A DNA stretch of 64,000 bases from Ceratothoa steindachneri (taxonomy: Eukaryota > Arthropoda > Malacostraca > Isopoda > Cymothoidae): NCBI GenBank assembly GCA_963969495.1, contig OZ018329.1, positions 143,448,021-143,512,020 on the forward strand. The letters are read 5' to 3'. Numbering within the stretch: the first letter of the stretch is position 1; every line of letters begins with the position of its first letter. The notes beneath the pieces are model-generated. The model was not told the origin of the DNA and searched no databases. It saw only the letters and a program-made list of their open reading frames with translations. A program made the translations under genes and the position numbers. This document shows, in pieces, positions 59,130-64,000 of the stretch.

Positions 59130-59893
59130 TTGGACTAGCAATCGAGCGGGCACATGGCTGCTCAATTGTTTTGAGTCCCTAAACGGCTACTTTTCAAGAC
59201 TTTGTCTAGTCTTAAATTAAACTGGTCAGCAGATTCACTGTTGACAACTTCCACTGGAAGTGCGTTCCACTTATCGCAAATACTGTAGGTGAAAAAATTT
59301 CCACATAGATTGTAGTTGTAACGATTCAGTTCAAGTTTGAAACCGTGATTGCGCGTTCTGTTCTCACTCAGTGTGAAGATATCCTGGTAGTAAACATTGT
59401 CGAACCCTCGAAGTATTTTGAAAACTTCGATGAGCTGACCACGCAGTCTACGGGTTTCCAGCGAGAACAGATCTAATTCCCTTAGTCTATCCTAATAACT
59501 TTTATGTCGGATAGAGTGAATCAGTTTGGTTGCCCTAGCTTGTACGCGTTCCAACCTTGTGATGTCCTTTCGAAACGAAGGACTCCAAAATTGTACGGCA
59601 TACTCCAGGTGCGGCCGAACGAAGGAGTTGTACAGACAAAGTACTTTCTCCTTGTTACGGTATCCAAACTGGCGCTTTATGTAGCCTAACATCCTGTGGG
59701 CTTTCTTCTCTGCCTCGATGCACGGTTTCGAGAACTTGAGGTCGCTATTGATAGTTACCCCCAAGACCTTCCCAGTGTCACTTGATTCAAGGGTAGTTCC
59801 CTTAAGGAAGTACTGAGATTTGGGATGTTGGTGGTCGGTATGCATTACTTTGCATTTCCCACGTTGAAGGGCATTTTCCACGTGTATGACCAC
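59130..59893 (-). pseudogene. LINE ORF2 C-terminal region
   Basis: After a shift near 59890 the frame 59492-59893 gives NALQRGKCKVMHTDHQHPKS, DTGKVLGVTINSDLKFSKPC, KKAHRMLGYIKRQFGYRNKE, LYNSFVRPHLEYAVQFWSPS and RLERVQARATKLIHSIRHKS, the thumb/connection region of CR1-like RTs. A stop at about 59490 is followed by RELDLFSLETRRLRGQLIEV, KLELNRYNYNLCGNFFTYSI and WNALPVEVVNSESADQFK, the usual C-terminal end, to about 59170. Confidence 0.8.
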
Positions 59894-60680
59894 TCCCCAA
59901 TCCTTTGAAGGTCCTCTTGGAGGCTGGTAGTGTTCCCTTCCTTTACCACATTGTTACCAAGCTTAGTGTCGTTGGCAGATTTGGAGATTTTGGCAACCAT
60001 GTCTCCTTTCATGTCGTTGACATAGATAATTAACAGTAGTGGTCCCAGGACGGAACCTTGAGGGACACTGCTAGATACGGGCACCCATTCAGAGGCCCGA
60101 CCATTCACCACTATGCGTTGCCGTCTGTCACTTAGCCAGCTCTCTATCCAACCTGCTACCTTGCCACCTATGCCCTGCGCACGTACTTTCCGGAGAAGGC
60201 AGCGGTGTGGTACCTTGTCAAAGACCTTTTGGAAGTCAAGGTACACAACATCCACAGCCTTGTCTCGATCATGCTCACTGAACACGAAGTGGAAGAATTC
60301 CACAAGGTTTGTCAGGCATGACCGTTGCCTTCGGAAGCCGTGCTGGGAACTCTTCAGTAGCAGGTTTGATTCTAAATAAGACGTTATCTTGTCCACTATC
60401 ATGCTTTCCATGAGTTTACCGACTATCGAAGTCAAACTGATGGGTCGGTAGTTTGACGGATAGCTGGGGTCTCCTTTCTTGAAGATCGAAGTCACCTCCG
60501 CCTCATGTCAGTCTCTAGGAACGCATCCGGTCTAGATTTACATGTTAAAGATAGCGCACAGATGTCGTGATACTTCATCCCACACTTCCTTCAACACCTT
60601 AGATAGAAACCCGTCCGGTCCGGGGGACTTATTCGTCTTTAGGCCAGCGATCTTTTTCTTTATTTCACCTTCGGTGAAGT
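59845..60680 (-). pseudogene. LINE ORF2 reverse transcriptase
   Basis: The long open frame (216 codons, 59845-60495) covers most of the RT: IFKKGDPSYPSNYRPISLTS, IVGKLMESMIVDKI, QHGFRRQRSCLTNLVEFFHF, VVYLDFQKVFDKVPHRCLLR (motif A with its Asp), WLSDRRQRIVVNGRASEW, SSVPQGSVLGPLLLIIYVND. The catalytic FADD motif reads SAND (59968-59979): the first Asp is AAC instead of GAC at 59971-59973. A stop near 60507 separates the upstream part (KDLSPGPDGFLSKVLKEVW-like, 60520-60680). The RT is therefore inactive although largely open. Confidence 0.85.
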
Positions 60681-60687
60681 CCATTAC

Positions 60688-61125
60688 CTACAGCTTTTCC
60701 CCCGAGTAGGAATCCGTGGGCTGTGGTATGGGACGACACTCTTTAGTAAACACTGAAGAGAAGTAGTCATTGAGCAAGTTAGCATTTTCTGCATCTGAGT
60801 AAGTTAATGAACCCTCCTCGTCCACTAAGGGCCCAATCCTACGATGGATTGGTTTACGGCTATTTACATAGCCGAAGAACTCCTTGGGATTTTCCTTGCA
60901 TATTCTCGCCACTCGGAGTTCCTCAGACCGCTTAGCCGCCCTTATGCTGGACTTCACTCTTCTGGCTAGCCTCCGGTATTCGTCAAAGGCACCCGAGATC
61001 TTCGATCGCCTGTACGCATTTCTCTTCTCAATAAGCAGTTGGCCGATTTCTCGATTAAACCACTTTGGTTGAACAGAAGACCGACGGAGACATTTCAGAG
61101 AGATGCAACTTGATTGAAGACTCAT
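60688..61125 (-). pseudogene. LINE ORF2 linker between endonuclease and RT
   Basis: A 145-codon open frame: KWFNREIGQLLIEKRNAYRR, RLARRVKSSIRAAKRSEELR, NPKEFFGYVNSRKPIHRRIG and NANLLNDYFSSVFT. It corresponds to the conserved linker of CR1-like ORF2 (..WF......KR..Y.R......Y...R......I..AK...E..+A....NPK.FF.Y+...+, ..+A..LN.YF.SVFT). Confidence 0.75.
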
Positions 61126-61239
61126 GGACTTATTTTTGAAATTGTTTCACGAATCCTCAACATCTTCGCATACCGCTGGCCTTACATCAGTCATCCCAGC
61201 ACGAAGGCTCGCAAAGTCTGCTCTTCTCAAGTCAAGTTT

Positions 61240-61930
61240 CCTTGATTGACTAGGCAACAGACCTTACCTTCAGGATCTTGACGGTAAATCTAATTAGCTG
61301 GTGATCACTGCAACCGAGCTCTTCGCCTACAGAGAGATCCTCAACGATATCATCCTCAGAGGTGAAGACCAAGTCGAGGATATTGTCTCCTCTCGTCGGT
61401 TCTCTGACCCATTGAGTGAGGAACATGTTGTTGGCGAACTCCAGGAGTAGCGCGCTCTCGCTACAGGCTGCTCTGGTTTCCCAGTCAACTTGTCTGTTGA
61501 AGTCGCACATACCGATGCACACTCTGCCTTTAACAAACTCACCCAGCAGCTGGTACAGTTCCCTATCCTTCTCAAGGGGTTGGGAATGGGGTGTTTAAAG
61601 CAGCAGGGTCCTGTATCTGACAGGAACTATCTCTAGGTCAACGCCTAGAAGCTCGTGATCGGATATAATGTTGGAATTCGTAGATTTGATTGTATCCTTG
61701 ACATACAACATTACACCGCTACCCTCTCTGTCTGGCCTATCTTTGTGGAAGAGTTGGTAGCCAGGAACCATGAATTTGCCTTTAAAGTTTCGGTTTGAGG
61801 TTTTTCCCCACGATTCTGTTATGGCTACCATTTCGGGTTCTTCCGTCGCTACGAGGCTACGGAGCTCAGAAAACTTGTTCCTGATGGACCTCGCATTGAA
61901 CAGAAGAACTTTTAGGGAGTCACCTAATGT
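61240..61930 (-). pseudogene. LINE ORF2 endonuclease domain
   Basis: Frames read KVLLFNARSIRNKFSELRSL then EMVAITESWGKTSNRNFKGK (with the metal-binding Glu in ITESW), SGVMLYVKDTIKS, and MCDFNRQVDWETRAACSESA (the GDFN motif is CDFN here), DLVFTSEDDIVED and GCSDHQLIRF (with the Asp-His pair). This is the apurinic/apyrimidinic-type endonuclease of CR1/Jockey LINEs. A stop near 61597 and a shift near 61520 interrupt it. It starts only a few bases from the end of the ORF1 frame, in another phase. Confidence 0.8.
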
Positions 61931-61938
61931 AGGACCCC

Positions 61939-62669
61939 CTATACTCTCCTGTTTGTCGGCTTCTTGGTTGTCGCGGTGGCACCATTTTTGACAACCTCCG
62001 AGAAGGTTGTTTGGGGAGTGACTCGGGCGTACTGGCCTACGTCCGCCTTCCCAATGGGCCGGACACTCCTTTCGGTGCGCTCCACGACATCCTGGATGAG
62101 GTTGGCTAGGAAAGTCTTGCCCTTAAAGGAGAGGTGCACCCCATCCGTTTGGTAGAGGTCTTTTCTACCATAGAATACGGCGTACGGGTCGACAAAAAAG
62201 ACACCCTCCGCCGTACAGAGGTCTGCAAGGCGCCGGTTTAGCGACATGTTCCTCACGTGGGCAGTCCGGCTTAGACCCCACCTCGGGAACATTCTACCAT
62301 AACGCATCTGCGGGTTTTCAATCCACAGTCGTCGACAGCGCCCATAACCGTCTTCATAATCTCGCCTGTAGGGCCTACCCTACCTCCTCTTAGGTAGAGG
62401 TCGTTGCCACTTACCATAAGGGCAACGACTGAAGTCTCAGAAATCTGAGACTTCTCGGCCTCAGCTTTTATCTGCTTATTCCCACAGCCTGGGAAGCAGC
62501 TCACCTTAACGCTTGTGCGGAGGCGGGCCGCTAGCAGGGAATGCAGGCCCCGTGCCTGGGTATTACCCACAAGGCTTACCCTGACACATTTGCCTGCTGA
62601 GCTCGGATTCTTTATTTTCGGAGGCAAGCTCTCCGATTCCTCTCTCTTCTTCGTCATGGTCTTCCACAT
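61939..62669 (-). pseudogene. LINE ORF1 with SGNH-hydrolase (esterase) domain
   Basis: Two overlapping frames (62271-62669 and 61939-62307) form one domain after a shift near 62290. It shows the SGNH blocks: block I RVSLVGNTQARGLHSLLAAR (the catalytic Ser position, GDS/GNS, reads Thr), block III VVALMVSGNDLYLRG with Gly-Asn-Asp, and block V LYQTDGVHLSFKG with the Asp and His of the catalytic pair. Esterase-like domains of this type are known in ORF1 of CR1-clade LINEs; their role is not settled. The loss of block I Ser and the frameshift suggest a dead copy. A basic segment (KKREESESLPPKIK) precedes the domain. Confidence 0.75.
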
Positions 62670-62790
62670 TGTTATCTCTTTTGTCCTTTCTATTCACACG
62701 ATCGATCGAGAAGCATCATTCCTTTTCTCTCCCTCGCCGGATTCAAGACTCCTAAATTTTCAAGAAAATAATTCTGCTCTTATTTTCTTT

Positions 62791-62940
<150 letters not shown>

Positions 62941-63068
62941 TCCCACCCTTGCCGTCCTATTCCTATCTTCCATAATCATTTTTACCCTTTCTGTTTTCCC
63001 TACTTTTTTTACGTTCTTGTTAATAATAACAAAAGCTTGCGGCTTTATTAATAAAGGAATCGGCATCC

Positions 63069-63097
63069 CTCTCTCCCTCTCTCCCTCTCTCCCTCTG
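63069..63097. repeat. (CTCTCTCC)n short repeat
   Basis: CTCTCTCCCTCTCTCCCTCT and CTCCCTCTGG; about three and a half units of the 8-mer CTCTCTCC. Confidence 0.85.
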
Positions 63098-63099
63098 GT

Positions 63100-64000
63100 G
63101 GACTGAGTAAATAAAAGGTAACGAAAAATGCATCAAAATAGTTCAAATGTCTCGCAAATTATTATCCTGGTAGTGGCAATTTTGTTAAATCCAATGCGTT
63201 CAAAAATAAATAAGACTGAAACTATAATCATTATAAAAGAAAATAAACCATTCAAACAAACCTATCTTGTTAAGAATATCAATTTATTTTCAGGTTGCTT
63301 TAGATGTGTTAAAATAGGTCCTGCATCATTATGTAATATCGAGGTAACTGATATGAAAATTCCAATTTTATATAATAAAAAACTATTTTTTCTCATTTTC
63401 TATCATGTAATGATCTAATATATAGAAACGAAATTTTCATTTGTAAGATTATTTGAAATATGAAAGTCAGCGTAAATACCCTACCATTAAATCTTCTAAA
63501 TAAACAATTCCAGGTCGAATTAAGCACAAGAGTCCAGGATCAAAATGGTGAAAAACAACTTTTAGGTAAATAAAGTATATGGAAAAAGGATTAAATCTTT
63601 CTTCCGAGAAAACGCTCAATAATTGAAAGTTCGTTTTGCGCCCTATTTTGCACTCAATGTTGCAATCTAAGCTAAGCCTTTCCTTTACGTAATTTTCAAG
63701 TTTGTCATTATCCAATAATTTGCATTAGGTTGTGGTCCAAATTTTATATAAATTTTCATCTTAAATATTGGAACTCTTACTAAACTTTAATTTTCATCCT
63801 AATCACTTCACTTCACTTTCACGACAAATTGGTTAGTTTTTTTTTTACCAACACTCTCGATTTGGTAGACAAAACTTCTGAGACAGATGAATAAATGCAA
63901 TGCAAAATAAACTTCTGACATTTGATAGCTGTTATATTAGGGTATTTAATCATTATTTATCTTGCATCAGTCGTGCACCCGCAACATGTGAATTAAATTC
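63100..64000. other. AT-rich stretch with no recognised gene
   Basis: A 96-codon open frame (63128-63418, plus) has a hydrophobic start (QIIILVVAILL) and no recognised domain. No evidence for a gene. Confidence 0.3.

Larger units (their letters stand above)
59064..62790 (-). mobile_element. CR1-like LINE, nearly full length
   Basis: Minus strand, about 3.7 kb. From the right: SGNH-hydrolase-like ORF1, apurinic-type endonuclease, RT and C-terminal region. The 3' end is marked by two copies of ATTACAAGG (59064-59081, plus-strand reading), the short tandem tail expected of CR1-type elements. The 5' side lies close to a (CT)n tract. Frames are broken at only a few sites, so this is the youngest-looking element in the window. 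Confidence 0.8.

Overview
This is a window of eukaryotic nuclear DNA, AT-rich and dominated by decayed transposable elements. I found no convincing host protein gene, rRNA or intact tRNA gene in 64 kb. The mixture of families (Ty3/Gypsy, CR1-like, Jockey-like and RTE-like LINEs, Penelope-like elements, Tc1/mariner, hAT, piggyBac), the long (TA)n and (CT)n tracts and a short TTAGG-type run suggest an invertebrate, most likely an arthropod and perhaps a crustacean. That is inference; the sequence does not prove the species or phylum.

Layout: 1-6.7 kb holds a broken piggyBac transposase, a Tc1 fragment with one terminal repeat, and the 3' end of a Penelope-like element (PLE) with a hairpin tail. 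7.5-13.1 kb is a minus-strand Gypsy element with two ~1.2 kb LTRs and a scrambled pol. 14.1-15.1 kb is an unidentified GC-richer island. 16.3-16.8 kb is a second PLE fragment (minus strand) with a recognisable GIY-YIG endonuclease. 18.4-19.0 kb is an RTE-like LINE C-terminus. 19.15-24.97 kb is a plus-strand Gypsy element with both LTRs and decayed gag, protease, RT, RNase H and integrase in the normal order. 25.25-26.56 kb looks like a solo LTR carrying an ~80-bp hairpin minisatellite. 28.05-29.37 kb is a complete-length but dead mariner-like element sitting in a (TA)n tract. 30.76-33.45 kb is a hAT element with near-perfect 8-bp target duplication, followed by a mariner N-terminal fragment. 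37.6-40.4 kb holds a LINE RT fragment, a Gypsy RT fragment and a gag/RNase H deletion derivative. 44.75-45.1 kb is a candidate tRNA-derived SINE. 47.66-49.03 kb is another mariner-like element. 51.7-53.6 kb is a Jockey-like LINE. 58.4-58.8 kb is a Jockey-like RT C-terminal fragment. 59.06-62.8 kb is a nearly full-length CR1-like LINE (SGNH-hydrolase ORF1, endonuclease, RT) ending at a 139-bp (CT)n tract.

All coding regions are broken by stops, frameshifts or deletions, so the genes do not work together; the window records repeated insertion and decay. The best things to follow up are the pair of hammerhead-like hairpins near the first PLE, the triple hairpin at 1411-1458, the hairpin minisatellite at 25.8-26.2 kb, the in-frame integrase-to-RT junction of the first Gypsy element, and the well-defined hAT boundaries. 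I did not find a clear new biological system.
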